Below are positions 48,284 through 59,636 of a stretch of DNA of 64,000 nt, piece after piece. The position numbers and the translations under genes are program-made. Under the pieces are notes generated by a model. The model had not been told where the DNA came from. It saw only the letters and a list, made by a program, of their open reading frames with translations, and made no database searches. Origin of the DNA: an uncultured Bacteroidales bacterium (GTDB lineage Bacteria > Bacteroidota > Bacteroidia > Bacteroidales > UBA932); NCBI GenBank assembly GCA_905234475.1, contig CAJOHX010000022.1:1-64000 (forward strand), given 5' to 3'. Within the stretch, counting starts at the first letter, position 1, and each line of letters opens with the position of its first letter.

Positions 48284-49524
48284 ACCTGGGTCCTCCGGAT
48301 GGCGGGAATGTTCTCCAGGTCGGCCAGGCGCTCGCCCTGGGCCACGATGAGGGCCGGCTTGACGTCGAGGTCGAACTTGAAGTTCCGCACGTTGGCGTTG
48401 TTGTTGAAACCGATCTGCTGGGAGCCGGCGTCCTCGAACAGGGACACCCCCTCGCCGCGGGTCGCCGCCTTGTTGTAGACGAAGTCGCGGTTGATCATGA
48501 TGTAGTTGCCCATGTCGCGGGCGGGGCCGATCACGTCGGAGAAGCGCAGCCCGGTCACGATGGAGGTGATGCGGATGGTGTCGCCGATCTCGGGGTCGTC
48601 GTCCCAGATGAGGCCGCGCTTGAAGTTGTTGGCCCGGCCGGTGTATTCGTCGATCTTGCGGTTGATCTCGTTGAGGTCGTCCATCGTCAGGCCCTGCTCG
48701 TTGTGGCCGCAGGTGATGTTGACGAGAACCTTCTTGGCAGTCTTGAGGTCGAAGTCGTTGAGCAGCGGGGACTCGAAGGCAGCCTTGACGGCCTCCTCGA
48801 TGCGCTCCTTGCCGGAGCCGGTGCCGCAGCCCATCAGGGCCATGCCGCTGTTCTTCATCATCGTCTCCACGTCCTTGAAGTCCACGTTGATGTAGCCCGG
48901 CTTCTTGATGATCTCCACAATGCCGCGGACGGCGGTGGCGAGCACCTCGTCGGCCTGCGGGAACGCATCCTGGATGAGCTGGTTGCCGTAGAACTCATGG
49001 AGCTTCTCGTTGTTGATCATCAGCAGGCTGTCCACGTTCTTTTCCAGCTCGTGGATGCCGTCGATGGCGCGGGAGAGCGCCTCGTTGCCCTCGTTGAGAA
49101 AGGGGAGCGTGACCACGGCCACGGTGAGGATGCCCCGGTCTTTCGCCATCTTGGCGATGACCGGCGCGGCGCCCGTGCCCGTGCCGCCGCCCATGCCGGC
49201 GGTGATGAAGAGCATCTTGGTGTGGGTGTCCAGCACCACCTTCTCGATCTGGTCCTGGCTCTCGAGCGCGGCGTTGCGGCCGTTGATCGGGTTGGTGCCG
49301 GCGCCGAGGCCGCGTCCCATCTGGATCTTGACGGGGACGGGGCTGCCCTTGAGGGCCTGCGAGTCGGTGTTGCAGACCACGAAGCTGCACCCCTTGATCC
49401 CCTGGGTGTACATGTAGTTGACCGCGTTGCAGCCACCGCCGCCCACGCCGAGGACCTTGATGATTTCGTCGGAGGTCGCCCAGTCCATCGGGGCGATCGC
49501 ATCGATCATGGTATCGTCTATCAT
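48280..49524 (-). CDS. ftsZ: Cell division protein FtsZ
   Basis: This 414-aa tubulin-like GTPase forms the division ring. It has GVGGGGCNAVNYM (about 26-38), the signature GGGTGTGAAPVIA (about 112-124), the T7-loop region (NVDFKDVETMMKNSGMALMG) and the C-terminal domain. The tail is short and ends ENIPAIRRTQV, whose IPAxxR core is the conserved peptide that binds FtsA. It starts 15 nt after ftsA. Confidence 0.97.
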   Translation of the reverse strand: MIDDTMIDAIAPMDWATSDEIIKVLGVGGGGCNAVNYMYTQGIKGCSFVVCNTDSQALKGSPVPVKIQMGRGLGAGTNPINGRNAALESQDQIEKVVLDTHTKMLFITAGMGGGTGTGAAPVIAKMAKDRGILTVAVVTLPFLNEGNEALSRAIDGIHELEKNVDSLLMINNEKLHEFYGNQLIQDAFPQADEVLATAVRGIVEIIKKPGYINVDFKDVETMMKNSGMALMGCGTGSGKERIEEAVKAAFESPLLNDFDLKTAKKVLVNITCGHNEQGLTMDDLNEINRKIDEYTGRANNFKRGLIWDDDPEIGDTIRITSIVTGLRFSDVIGPARDMGNYIMINRDFVYNKAATRGEGVSLFEDAGSQQIGFNNNANVRNFKFDLDVKPALIVAQGERLADLENIPAIRRTQV

Positions 49525-49539
49525 AATGTCGCTTGTTTT

Positions 49540-50970
49540 TTATTGCATGTTGTCGAACAAGCCGCCCACGGTATTGTCGAAGGCGTCCTCGGCGGCGCTG
49601 CTCACCTTCTTGCCCTGCTGCTTCATCCACTGGATGATCTTGTTGGGCTCTTTCTTCTTTTTCTTCGGGACAATGATGTCGCCCTCGCCGAAGAGCGTGG
49701 TCGGCGCTGCCTCTTCGGCGGCGGGCTGCCCTTCCCTGTCTTCTTCAGCCTGGACGGCCGGTTCCGGCTGGGCCTCTTCGATGCAGTTGAGGCGGATGTC
49801 CTTCTTGGCCTCGAGGATCATGCCGATGGTGGCCACGGAGCTGGTCTCGCCCACGCCGGCGCAGCCCACGGAGCTGAAGGCCTGGCTGCGCGGGAAGCCG
49901 ATGCGCACCGTGTAGCCGGACATCTCCTTGAGGAGGTTGGCGATGTTGACGAGGTTGGCGCCGCCGCCGGTGAGCACGATGCCGTTGCGGAGCTTGTCGG
50001 CGTAGCCGCTGTCCTGGATCTGGAAGAGGACGGCCTCGATGATCTCGCGGGCGCGGCAGGTGATGATCTCGGAGAGATACTTGACGGGGAGCTGGTCGTA
50101 GGAACCGTTCTCCTGGTCGTTGATCTGGATGACTTTCTCGCTGAGGGACTGCAGCTTGTCGGGCATGCAGGCGCCGAAGGCGAGCTTGATGTTCTCGGCG
50201 AGCTGCTCGTTGAAGCCGCATTCGTACTTGATGTCGGTGGTGATCACGCGGCCGCCGAAGGGGATGGCGGAGTAGTGGCGGAGGATCTTGCCGCGGTAGA
50301 TGGTGAGCGAGGTCACGCCCGCACCGATCTCCACGAGGGCCACGCCGTTCTCCTTCTCGGCCTCGGTGAGGACCGCCTTGGCGACGGCGTTCGGGAGGAA
50401 CAGCTTGCGGGCGGGGGCCACCTGGGCGTCGTTGAGCATGATGTCGATGTTGCTGATCGGCTTCTGCGCGCCCACGAAGACCTTGAAATTGCCTTCCAGG
50501 GCGTCTGCCGTCGTGCCGACGACGTCGTTCTCGCTGGCGCAGACGAGCTCCTCGTCGGCGGAGAAGGACTGCGCCACGGCGCCGTAGATCTCCTCCTTGG
50601 ACTCGTCCGCGATGGGATAGGAGTCAATGGCGATGCTCTTGAGGGTGTTGACCTCCTCCTTGGTGATGCAGGAGGAAGGGTCGCTGCGCTCCATGCGGGC
50701 GCTCGCGATCTCCTGCCGGACGTTGTAGCGCGGGAGGCCGACGACCACCTGCAGGATCCTGATGTTCAATTCTTCTTCCGCCTCCTTGATGGCGGTACGG
50801 AGAGGGACGGCCGCGCGCTTCGGGTTGAAGACGCAGCTGTAGCGGATTCCGTCGGACGGAGTCTCCTTGTAGTAGATGATCTGGATGTCATCTCCCTCGA
50901 TCTTGGCCACGCTCAGGGCAATCTTGGAGGAGCCAAGGTCGGCTGCTGCTATGTATCTTTCTGCCTGCAT
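49540..50970 (-). CDS. ftsA: Cell division protein FtsA
   Basis: This 476-aa actin-like ATPase tethers FtsZ to the membrane. Features: AAADLGSSKIALSVAKIEGD near the N-terminus (phosphate 1), VEIGAGVTSLTIYRGK (phosphate 2), IVLTGGGANLVNIANLLKEM (adenosine), then a ~90-aa low-complexity acidic linker (about 385-440) and a C-terminal amphipathic segment (NKIIQWMKQQGKKVSSA, VGGLFDNM). Both linker and tail are typical of Bacteroidota. Its start overlaps ftsQ by 22 nt. Confidence 0.95.
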   Translation of the reverse strand: MQAERYIAAADLGSSKIALSVAKIEGDDIQIIYYKETPSDGIRYSCVFNPKRAAVPLRTAIKEAEEELNIRILQVVVGLPRYNVRQEIASARMERSDPSSCITKEEVNTLKSIAIDSYPIADESKEEIYGAVAQSFSADEELVCASENDVVGTTADALEGNFKVFVGAQKPISNIDIMLNDAQVAPARKLFLPNAVAKAVLTEAEKENGVALVEIGAGVTSLTIYRGKILRHYSAIPFGGRVITTDIKYECGFNEQLAENIKLAFGACMPDKLQSLSEKVIQINDQENGSYDQLPVKYLSEIITCRAREIIEAVLFQIQDSGYADKLRNGIVLTGGGANLVNIANLLKEMSGYTVRIGFPRSQAFSSVGCAGVGETSSVATIGMILEAKKDIRLNCIEEAQPEPAVQAEEDREGQPAAEEAAPTTLFGEGDIIVPKKKKKEPNKIIQWMKQQGKKVSSAAEDAFDNTVGGLFDNMQ

Positions 50971-51734
50971 ATGATTTGTTGATTATATTTTACATTGACA
51001 GTTTTGTAGTGCCCTTCTTCGAGGGAAGGGGCGATGACGCCGATATAGCGCTCGATGCGTCCGAATTTGGCGGGGATGTCCTCCGGCTGCCCGAAGATGA
51101 ACTGCTCCCCGCGGCCTTCCAGCTGCAGGACGAGCTCGCCGCCCGGGCGGACCCGGAAGGCGCTGATGCGGTCTTTCCAGTTTCGCGAAGCGGACAGGTA
51201 GCGGTCCACCGCCAGCACGCCGGCGATCCACTGCCGCTCTTTTTCTCCGGGCGCCTCGCCCTTGTAGCCGTCGGGAATGTCCACCGGGATGGCCCCTTCG
51301 ACGACGGGGACCGGGGCGGTGTAGGTCTTGTGGAGCGGGAAGATGTAGCCCTCCGGGTCCACGTAGAAGCCGTGGTCGCCGTCCTGGAAGCGCAGGGCGG
51401 GGGCGCGCTGGGTGATGTTCACGTGCAGCACGCCGTCGGCGGTGGTCCAGGCCTCGCAGTCCATGATGGCGCTGCGGCTCTCCAGCAGACGCTCGATGCG
51501 GGCGAGTCCGACGCTGTCCAGGCGCTCCCCGATGAAGCTGCCGTAGCGGGAGTCAAGGTATTCCCGGACGTCCTGCTCGCTGACGAAGCGCAGGCTGTCG
51601 GAGAAGCTCACTTCGAGCCGTCCGCAGATGACGCGGGACTGCTCCTGCCGCACGCTGCGGTAGAGCAGGCCCATGCCAACGCAGAACGCTGCCGCGAGCA
51701 CACCGACGAGGGAATATTTGACCGCTTTGTTCAT
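50949..51734 (-). CDS. ftsQ: Cell division protein FtsQ/DivIB
   Basis: This 261-aa bitopic protein has one transmembrane helix (about 7-24) and a periplasmic part with a POTRA-like region (about 40-110, FVSEQDVREYLDSRYGSFIGERLDSVGLARIE, AWTTADGVLHVNITQRAPALRF) and a beta domain. Sequence is divergent, as usual for FtsQ, but position between murC and ftsA and the POTRA pattern support it. It links early and late divisome proteins. Confidence 0.9.
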   Translation of the reverse strand: MNKAVKYSLVGVLAAAFCVGMGLLYRSVRQEQSRVICGRLEVSFSDSLRFVSEQDVREYLDSRYGSFIGERLDSVGLARIERLLESRSAIMDCEAWTTADGVLHVNITQRAPALRFQDGDHGFYVDPEGYIFPLHKTYTAPVPVVEGAIPVDIPDGYKGEAPGEKERQWIAGVLAVDRYLSASRNWKDRISAFRVRPGGELVLQLEGRGEQFIFGQPEDIPAKFGRIERYIGVIAPSLEEGHYKTVNVKYNQQIICRQKDT

Positions 51735-51740
51735 CTTCTT

Positions 51741-53099
51741 CTAGGCCAGGCGTTTGGTGAGGAGTTCGGTGATTGGTTCGATATAGCGGTCGATGTTGCC
51801 GGCACCCAGGGTGACGAGCACGTCGACCGGTTCTTTTTCAAGGTAAGGCATGAGTTCTTCCTTGCGGAGCAGGACCTTCTCGGGGGCCGTGACGTCGCGG
51901 AAGATGATCTCGGATGTGACGCCCGGGATGGGTTCCTCGCGGGCGGGGTAGATGTCCAGCAGGATCAGTTTGTCCAGCCCGCTCAGCGCCTGGGCGAACT
52001 CGGGCGCGAAATCGCGCGTGCGGGTATAAAGGTGGGGCTGGAAGATGCCGGTGATCCTCCGGCCAGGGAAGACCTGGCGGATGGAGGAGATGGCGCTGGC
52101 GAGCTCCGCCGGATGGTGGGCGTAGTCGTCGATGTAGGTGAGCGACGGGGCGCTCACGTGGACGTCCAGGCGGCGCTGCGCGCCCTCGAAGGTGCCGATG
52201 GCGTGGCGGACTTTCTGGGCGTCGACCCCGTTGCAGAGGCAGATGGCGGCCGCGGCGATGCTGTTCTCGACGTTGACCCAGCCGATGGCGCCCACGCGGA
52301 TGTCGCTCAGGGTGCCGCCGGGGTAGACGAGGTCGAAGGTATAATGGCCCGTCGCGTCGAGGCGGAGGTTGCTGCTGTGGAAGTCGGCCCGCGCATCGTC
52401 GAAATGGTAGGTGAAAATCTTGGCGGAGACGTCCTCGGGCCGGATCGGCAGGCCGTATTTGAGGATGATGGTCTCGCTGACCTGCGAGGCGAAGATGCGG
52501 AAGGCTTCCTGCACGTGGGCGAGGTCGCCGTAGATGTCGAGGTGGTCGGCGTCCATCGCGGTGATGGCCGCGATGGCGGGATGCAGCTGGTGGAAGGAGC
52601 GGTCGAATTCGTCGGCTTCGGCGACCACGGTGGGGGTGTGGCTGACCAGCATGTTGGTCCCGTAGTTCTTGGAGATGCCGCCCAGGAAGGCGGAGCATCC
52701 GCTGCCCCCTTCCGTCAGGATGTGGGCGACGAGGGTGGACGTGGTGGTCTTGCCGTGGGTGCCCGCGACGGCGAGGCAGCGCTGGCCCGCCGTGATCTCG
52801 CCGAGCATCTGCGAGCGCTTGATCACGCGGTAGCCGTGGTCGCGCACATAGCACAGCTCAGCCAGGTCACTGGGAATGGCGGGCGTGTAGACCACGAGGG
52901 TATCCGCCGGATCCGCCGGGATGCGGGTGGGGTCGTCGTCGTAGTGGACGCCGATGCCCTCGGCCTCGAGTGCATGCGTGAGGTCCGACGGCGTGCGGTC
53001 GTAGCCGGAGACGTCCAGGCCCTTGAACTTGTAGTAGCGGGCGATGGCGCTCATGCCGATGCCGCCGATCCCGAGGAAATAGATGTGACTGTATTTCAT
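51741..53099 (-). CDS. murC: UDP-N-acetylmuramate--L-alanine ligase
   Basis: This 452-aa ligase adds the first amino acid of the peptidoglycan stem peptide. It has IYFLGIGGIGMSAIARY at the N-terminus (Rossmann fold), the P-loop AVAGTHGKTTTSTLVAHIL (about 113-131), DEFDRSFHQLHP and IDDYAHHPAELASAI. Length is typical. The start overlaps the murG end by 4 nt. Confidence 0.96.
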   Translation of the reverse strand: MKYSHIYFLGIGGIGMSAIARYYKFKGLDVSGYDRTPSDLTHALEAEGIGVHYDDDPTRIPADPADTLVVYTPAIPSDLAELCYVRDHGYRVIKRSQMLGEITAGQRCLAVAGTHGKTTTSTLVAHILTEGGSGCSAFLGGISKNYGTNMLVSHTPTVVAEADEFDRSFHQLHPAIAAITAMDADHLDIYGDLAHVQEAFRIFASQVSETIILKYGLPIRPEDVSAKIFTYHFDDARADFHSSNLRLDATGHYTFDLVYPGGTLSDIRVGAIGWVNVENSIAAAAICLCNGVDAQKVRHAIGTFEGAQRRLDVHVSAPSLTYIDDYAHHPAELASAISSIRQVFPGRRITGIFQPHLYTRTRDFAPEFAQALSGLDKLILLDIYPAREEPIPGVTSEIIFRDVTAPEKVLLRKEELMPYLEKEPVDVLVTLGAGNIDRYIEPITELLTKRLA

Positions 53100-54220
53100 A
53101 CCAACTTATATACTTCGTCGACAATGGTTTGCGCCGCGTCGGGCAGGGCGAGCTTGATCACCTCGGTCTCAATCTGCCGGATCTTGTCGGGATCCTGCAG
53201 CAGGGCGAGCGCGGTGGGCAGCAGGTCGCGCTCCGCGTCCGCGTCGCGCACGATCATGCCGGCGCCCTTGTTCACGAGCGCCATGGCGTTGTGGGTCTGG
53301 TGATCCTCCGCCACGTTGGGCGAGGGGACGAAAATCGCGGCCTTGCCGGCGGCGCAGATCTCGGACACCGAGGAGGCGCCCGCGCGGCTGACGATCACGT
53401 CGGCGCAGGCGTAGGCGAGGTCCATCCGGCTGATGAAATCGGAATAATGGATGGCGGGCAAGTCGCGCCCTGCCATGAATTCGTCCACGCCGGCCTTGTA
53501 GTAGCGGCCGCACTGCCAGATCACCTCGACGTTCTCGCCGCCGGGGCAGCCCGCTTCGATCCAGGCCCGCATGGCCTTGTTGAGCGTGCCGGCCCCGAGG
53601 CTGCCGCCCACCACGAACAGGTGGCGCTTGCCTTCGGTCAGGCCGTAGCAGCGCAGGCCCTCGGCGCGGTCTTCGGCCGTGTAGGGGTGGATCTCCGCGC
53701 GGATCGGGTTGCCGCTGAGGACGATCTTGTCGGCCGGGAAGAAGCGCTCCATGCCCTCGTAGGCCACGCAGATGCTGCCCACGCGCTTCGCAAGCAGCTT
53801 GTTGGTCAGTCCGGCGAAGCCGTTCTGCTCCTGGATCAGGGCGGGAATCTTCATGCGGGTGGCGGCGTACAGCAGGGGTGCGCTGGCGAAGCCGCCCACG
53901 CCGATGGCGATGTCGGGCTTGAATTCGCGGATGATGCGCCGGGCCCGGCGGATGCTCTCGCCCACCTTGAAGGGGACCTTGAGGTTGTTGTGGATGTTTT
54001 TGGCGCTGATCTGCCGCTGGAGGCCGACCATGGGCAGGCCCACGATCTTATAGCCCGCGGCGGGGACCTTCTCCATCTCCATCTTGCCTTCGGCGCCGAC
54101 GAAGAGGATCTCCGTGTCGGGATTGACTTCCTTGAGCTTGTTCGCGATCGAGACGGCCGGGAAGATGTGGCCCCCCGTGCCTCCGCCGCTGATGATGACG
54201 CGCAGTTTCTTATAAGTCAT
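53096..54220 (-). CDS. murG: Undecaprenyldiphospho-muramoylpentapeptide beta-N-acetylglucosaminyltransferase
   Basis: This 374-aa GT28 enzyme makes lipid II from lipid I at the inner face of the membrane. The N-terminal loop ISGGGTGGHIFPAVSIANKL (about 10-29), the ALIQEQNGFAGLTNKLLAKRV block, GGSLGA and the UDP-GlcNAc site VSRAGASSVSEICAAGKAAIFVPSP are all present. It overlaps ftsW by 11 nt. Confidence 0.96.
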   Translation of the reverse strand: MTYKKLRVIISGGGTGGHIFPAVSIANKLKEVNPDTEILFVGAEGKMEMEKVPAAGYKIVGLPMVGLQRQISAKNIHNNLKVPFKVGESIRRARRIIREFKPDIAIGVGGFASAPLLYAATRMKIPALIQEQNGFAGLTNKLLAKRVGSICVAYEGMERFFPADKIVLSGNPIRAEIHPYTAEDRAEGLRCYGLTEGKRHLFVVGGSLGAGTLNKAMRAWIEAGCPGGENVEVIWQCGRYYKAGVDEFMAGRDLPAIHYSDFISRMDLAYACADVIVSRAGASSVSEICAAGKAAIFVPSPNVAEDHQTHNAMALVNKGAGMIVRDADAERDLLPTALALLQDPDKIRQIETEVIKLALPDAAQTIVDEVYKLV

Positions 54221-55595
54221 AGCTTTCGTTGTCTGAAAGGTCGGTTTGCATTTGTCCGGATTCGAAAGCGTCCAGCTCGTCCAGGCGGGTCTGTACGGCG
54301 CTCTCGTGCATTTCCACGAGCGGCGCGGCGTCGCGTGTCTCCCGGTCGATGCGGCGGGAGGCGATGCGGCTGAAGGACAGGATGATGCCGAAGGCGATGC
54401 TGAAGCACAGGAAGGCGCTGTTGCCGTGGCTGATCAGCGGGAGGGTCTGGCCGGTCATCGGCCCGATGTCCGCGTTGACGAACATGTGCAGGAAGGCCTG
54501 GCCGGTGATGAGCAGGCACAGTCCTGCCACGGTGAGCTTGGCGTACTGGTCGTTGCCGCAGTTGCGCGCGATGATGGATCCGCGCGCCAGCAGCGACACG
54601 TATAGGAAGATCACGAAGATGCCGCCGAGCAGGCCGTATTCTTCGATGATGAAGCTGTACATGAAGTCCTCGGACATGTCGGGCACCACGTAGCGCTGGG
54701 TGCTCTGGCCGGGCCCCTTGCCGATCAGGCCGCCCTGCTTGACGGCGATCTTGGCGCTGTAGGGCTGCCGGATGGCGTCGAGGGCCGTCTGGTAGGGGAT
54801 GGTGCCCCGGGGATTGTCGACGACCTGCTTCTCCCAGTCGTCCTTCTCAAAGACGCGCGAGATGCCGGTGCCGATGCGGTCGAACCACGGGTGCTCCAGG
54901 TTCTTGGTGAGGCTGTACAGGCCGAAGCAGATGCCGAAGACGGCAACGCCCGCGGCCGCGAGGATGGACATGTCCTTGAAATTGCCGCCGCCCAGCAGAA
55001 TCATCACGAACATCAGCAGGCCGATGATGAGGGCGCTGGAGTTGGATCCCGGGATAATCATCGCGAAAATCACGAGGAAGGGAGCGTACAGGTAGAGGAT
55101 CTTCTTCCAGAGGAGCTTCTGCGGGCCCTTGAGCGTGCCGCGCTTGAGGGCGTCCATCGCCCAGGCGAGATAGAGCACCATGGCCACCTTGACCACCTCG
55201 AACACGTGGACCTGGAAGCCGGCGACGGATAGGATCCTGTAGGCGTCGTTGATGTTGAGCGCCTTGAGGAAGGGGAGGTTGATATGGACATCCAGCAGGG
55301 CCAGCAATACGAACGAGAGCGGGAATCCCCACTGGCTGCACCAGCGGAAGAAGTTGATGTTCTTGATGTTGTAGCAGACGAGGATGAGCGCGAGACCGGC
55401 CAGCACGATGAGGAACTGGTTCTTGACGAGGTCAATGCGGGTCATCCCGTCGCGCAATAGGCGCGACGAGGAAGAGAACATGCAGACGATCGAGAACAGG
55501 ATCAGCAGGAGCACGATGATCCACACCACCTTGTCTCCTTCGAGGCGGTCCGCAAAGGTCCAGAACGTATTCTTTTTCTTCTTCGCGCTTGACAT
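54210..55595 (-). CDS. ftsW: Peptidoglycan polymerase FtsW
   Basis: This 461-aa SEDS protein polymerises glycan strands at the septum with FtsI. It has about ten transmembrane helices and the conserved C-terminal blocks GLIGKGPGQSTQRYVVPDMSEDFMYSFIIEEYGLLGG and LPLISHGNSAFLCFSIAFGIILS. A cytoplasmic tail of about 60 residues follows. The N-terminus is cytoplasmic and basic (MSSAKKKKNT). Position in the cluster distinguishes it from RodA. Confidence 0.94.
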   Translation of the reverse strand: MSSAKKKKNTFWTFADRLEGDKVVWIIVLLLILFSIVCMFSSSSRLLRDGMTRIDLVKNQFLIVLAGLALILVCYNIKNINFFRWCSQWGFPLSFVLLALLDVHINLPFLKALNINDAYRILSVAGFQVHVFEVVKVAMVLYLAWAMDALKRGTLKGPQKLLWKKILYLYAPFLVIFAMIIPGSNSSALIIGLLMFVMILLGGGNFKDMSILAAAGVAVFGICFGLYSLTKNLEHPWFDRIGTGISRVFEKDDWEKQVVDNPRGTIPYQTALDAIRQPYSAKIAVKQGGLIGKGPGQSTQRYVVPDMSEDFMYSFIIEEYGLLGGIFVIFLYVSLLARGSIIARNCGNDQYAKLTVAGLCLLITGQAFLHMFVNADIGPMTGQTLPLISHGNSAFLCFSIAFGIILSFSRIASRRIDRETRDAAPLVEMHESAVQTRLDELDAFESGQMQTDLSDNESYDL

Positions 55596-55601
55596 AACAA
55601 T

Positions 55602-56942
55602 CTATAAGTGACGGACGGCCTCCTTGAACTGGCAGCCGCGGTCTTCGTAATTCTTGAACAGGTCGAAACTGGCGCAGCAGGGGCTCAGCAGCACCACGTC
55701 GCCCGGGGCCGCAAAGGCGGCGGAGGCCCGGACGGCCTCCTCGGCGGACAGGGTGTCGACGATGTTGTCCGCGCCCACGATCTCCTCGAAGGCGGCGTGG
55801 ATCTTGGTGTTGTCCACCCCGAGGCAGACGATGGCCTTGACCTTCTCGCGCACGAGCTTGTCGAGGACGCTGTAGTCGTTGCCCTTGTCGGTGCCGCCGA
55901 CGATCCACACGACCGGCCGGGTCTGGCACTCGAGCGCATACCAGGCGGAGTCGATGTTGGTGGCTTTGGAGTCGTTGATATACAGGACGTCCCGGATGCT
56001 CAGCACGGGCTCCAGCCGGTGCTCGATCGGGGAGAAGGACTTCAGGCTCGCGCGGATGACCTCGTCGCTGATGCCGGTGGCCTTGGCGGCGAGGGCGGCG
56101 GCCATGGAGTTGTAGATGTTGTGCTTGCCGCCGAGCGCGAGGTCCTGCAGGAAGATCTCCGTCTGCTCGTCCTCGTAGCGGACGATGATGCGGTCGTCGC
56201 GGAGGAAGGCACCCTGCGCGACTTCTTTCTCCTGGGTGAACGGCAGCATCTTGGCCTTGACGACGATCTCGCCCAGCTGGGCGATGGTGATGGCGTCGTC
56301 GGAGTCGAAAATGAAGCAGTCCTCGGGACGGAGGTTGCGCGTGATGCGGAATTTCGCGCGGGCGTAGTTCTCGACCTTGTGGTCGTAGCGGTCGAGGTGG
56401 TCCGGCGTGATGTTGGTGATGATAGCGATGTCTGGCCGGAAATCATAGGCGTCGTCCAGCTGGAAACTGCTGATTTCCAGTACGTAATAGTCGTGCTTCT
56501 CGGTCGCGACCTGCAGCGCGTAGCTCTTGCCGATGTTGCCGCCCAGGCCGGCGTCCAGGCCGGCTTCCCTGAGCAGGTGATAGATCAGGGACGTGGTCGT
56601 GGTCTTGCCGTTGGACCCCGTGACGCAGATCTTCTTCGCGCTGTCGTAGCGCGCGGCGAATTCGATTTCCGATATGATGTGCGTGCCCTGCTCGCGGAGG
56701 GCCTTCACCATGGGGGCCGTGCCGGGGATGCCCGGACTCTTGACGACCTCGTCCGCATTCAGGATGCGTTCCGGGGTGTGCCCGCCCTGCTCGAAGGGGA
56801 TGTCCCACTCCTGCAGGGTCTTGAGGTACTCGTCCTTGATCTTCCCGTTGTCGGACAGGAAGACGTCGAATCCTTTTACTTTCGCCAGCACGGCGGCGCC
56901 CACGCCGCTCTCTGCTCCTCCCAATACTACAATTCTTGCCAT
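55602..56942 (-). CDS. murD: UDP-N-acetylmuramoylalanine--D-glutamate ligase
   Basis: This 446-aa ligase adds D-glutamate to UDP-MurNAc-L-Ala. It carries IVVLGGAESGVGAAVLAKVKG (N-terminal fold), the P-loop CVTGSNGKTTTTSLIYHLL (about 109-127), NITPDHLDRYDH and INDSKATNIDS. It starts 4 nt after mraY and ends 6 nt before ftsW. Confidence 0.96.
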   Translation of the reverse strand: MARIVVLGGAESGVGAAVLAKVKGFDVFLSDNGKIKDEYLKTLQEWDIPFEQGGHTPERILNADEVVKSPGIPGTAPMVKALREQGTHIISEIEFAARYDSAKKICVTGSNGKTTTTSLIYHLLREAGLDAGLGGNIGKSYALQVATEKHDYYVLEISSFQLDDAYDFRPDIAIITNITPDHLDRYDHKVENYARAKFRITRNLRPEDCFIFDSDDAITIAQLGEIVVKAKMLPFTQEKEVAQGAFLRDDRIIVRYEDEQTEIFLQDLALGGKHNIYNSMAAALAAKATGISDEVIRASLKSFSPIEHRLEPVLSIRDVLYINDSKATNIDSAWYALECQTRPVVWIVGGTDKGNDYSVLDKLVREKVKAIVCLGVDNTKIHAAFEEIVGADNIVDTLSAEEAVRASAAFAAPGDVVLLSPCCASFDLFKNYEDRGCQFKEAVRHL

Positions 56943-56946
56943 TCTG

Positions 56947-58097
56947 TTATCTGATCTTCAATAATGCCAAAGTGCTGACCGCCAGGATGATCCCGATGAT
57001 CCAGAAGCGGGTGACGATGCGGGGCTCCGGGATGCCCTTTTTCTGATAATGGTGGTGGAGCGGCGCCATCAGGAAGACGCGCCGGCCCTCGCCGTATTTC
57101 TTCTTGGTACGCTTGAAATGCGTGCGCTGGATGATGACCGACAGGCTCTCCATCAGGAAGATGCCGCACAGGATGGGCAGCAGCAGCTCCTTGCGGATGA
57201 GCACGGCGCTCACGCCAATCACGCCGCCGATCGTCAGGCTCCCCGTGTCGCCCATGAAGACCTGGGCGGGGAAGGTGTTGTACCACAGGAAACCGATCAG
57301 CGCCCCCACGAAGGCAGCCAGGTAGATGGCCACCTCGCCGGCGCCGGGGATGTACATGATGTTGAGGTACTGCGCGTCCAGCACGTCGCCGCTCAGCCAG
57401 GCGATGATACCCAGGGCGACGCCCACGATGGCGGAGGTGCCCGTGGCGAGTCCGTCCATGCCGTCGGTGAGGTTGGTGCCATTGGAGCAAGCCAGGATCA
57501 CGAGGATGATCATGACCATGTAGATGCCCCAGGAGCAGTACACGCCCAGCTGGCCGCGGAAGGGGGACAGCCAGGAGTAGTCGAACTCGTGGGCCTTGAC
57601 GAAGGGGATCGTGGTGATGAGCCTGTCGGTGGGGATGGCCGGGCTGATGCAGACGGTCAGGGCGATGAACAGGCCCAGACCGAACTGCAGGATGAGCTTG
57701 CCCTTCTCGCTCATGCCCTCCTTGTTGTGCTTGAACACCTTGATGTAGTCGTCGGCGAAGCCGATGGCGCCGCACCAGAGAGTGGTGACGACGAGCAGCA
57801 GGGTGTAGATGCTGTCCAGCCGGCAGATGAGCAGGGCGCTGGAGAGCACCGCCACGATGATGATGACGCCGCCCATGGTGGGCGTGCCCTTCTTCTGCAT
57901 CTGGCCTTCGAGGCCGAGGTCGCGGATCTCCTCGCCGATCTGCGCGCGCTGCAGGCGGCGGATGATGCGTCCGCCCGCGAAGAACGCGACGAGCATGCTG
58001 ATCACGGCCGCGAGCATGGCGCGGAAGGAGAGGTAATGGATCAGGCCGGCGCCCGGAAAGTCAAGTCCGAGGCTTTGCAGCCATTCTACGAGGTGGT

Positions 58098-58104
<7 letters not shown>
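56947..58104 (-). CDS. mraY: Phospho-N-acetylmuramoyl-pentapeptide-transferase
   Basis: This 385-aa membrane enzyme makes lipid I from UDP-MurNAc-pentapeptide and undecaprenyl phosphate. It has ten transmembrane helices, GTPTMGGVIII, the Asp pair in GFADDYIKVFKHNKEG, LTDGMDGLATGTSAIVG, FMGDTGSLTIGGVIG and the HHHYQKKG loop, all MraY signatures. It overlaps murE by 7 nt. Confidence 0.97.

Positions 58105-59632
<1,528 letters not shown>

Positions 59633-59636
<4 letters not shown>

Noticed and set aside
48256..53303. Two very long plus-strand open frames (908 and 775 codons) opposite ftsZ-ftsA-ftsQ-murC
   Set aside because: They lie opposite proven division and cell-wall genes and show the typical composition of shadow frames in GC-rich DNA.
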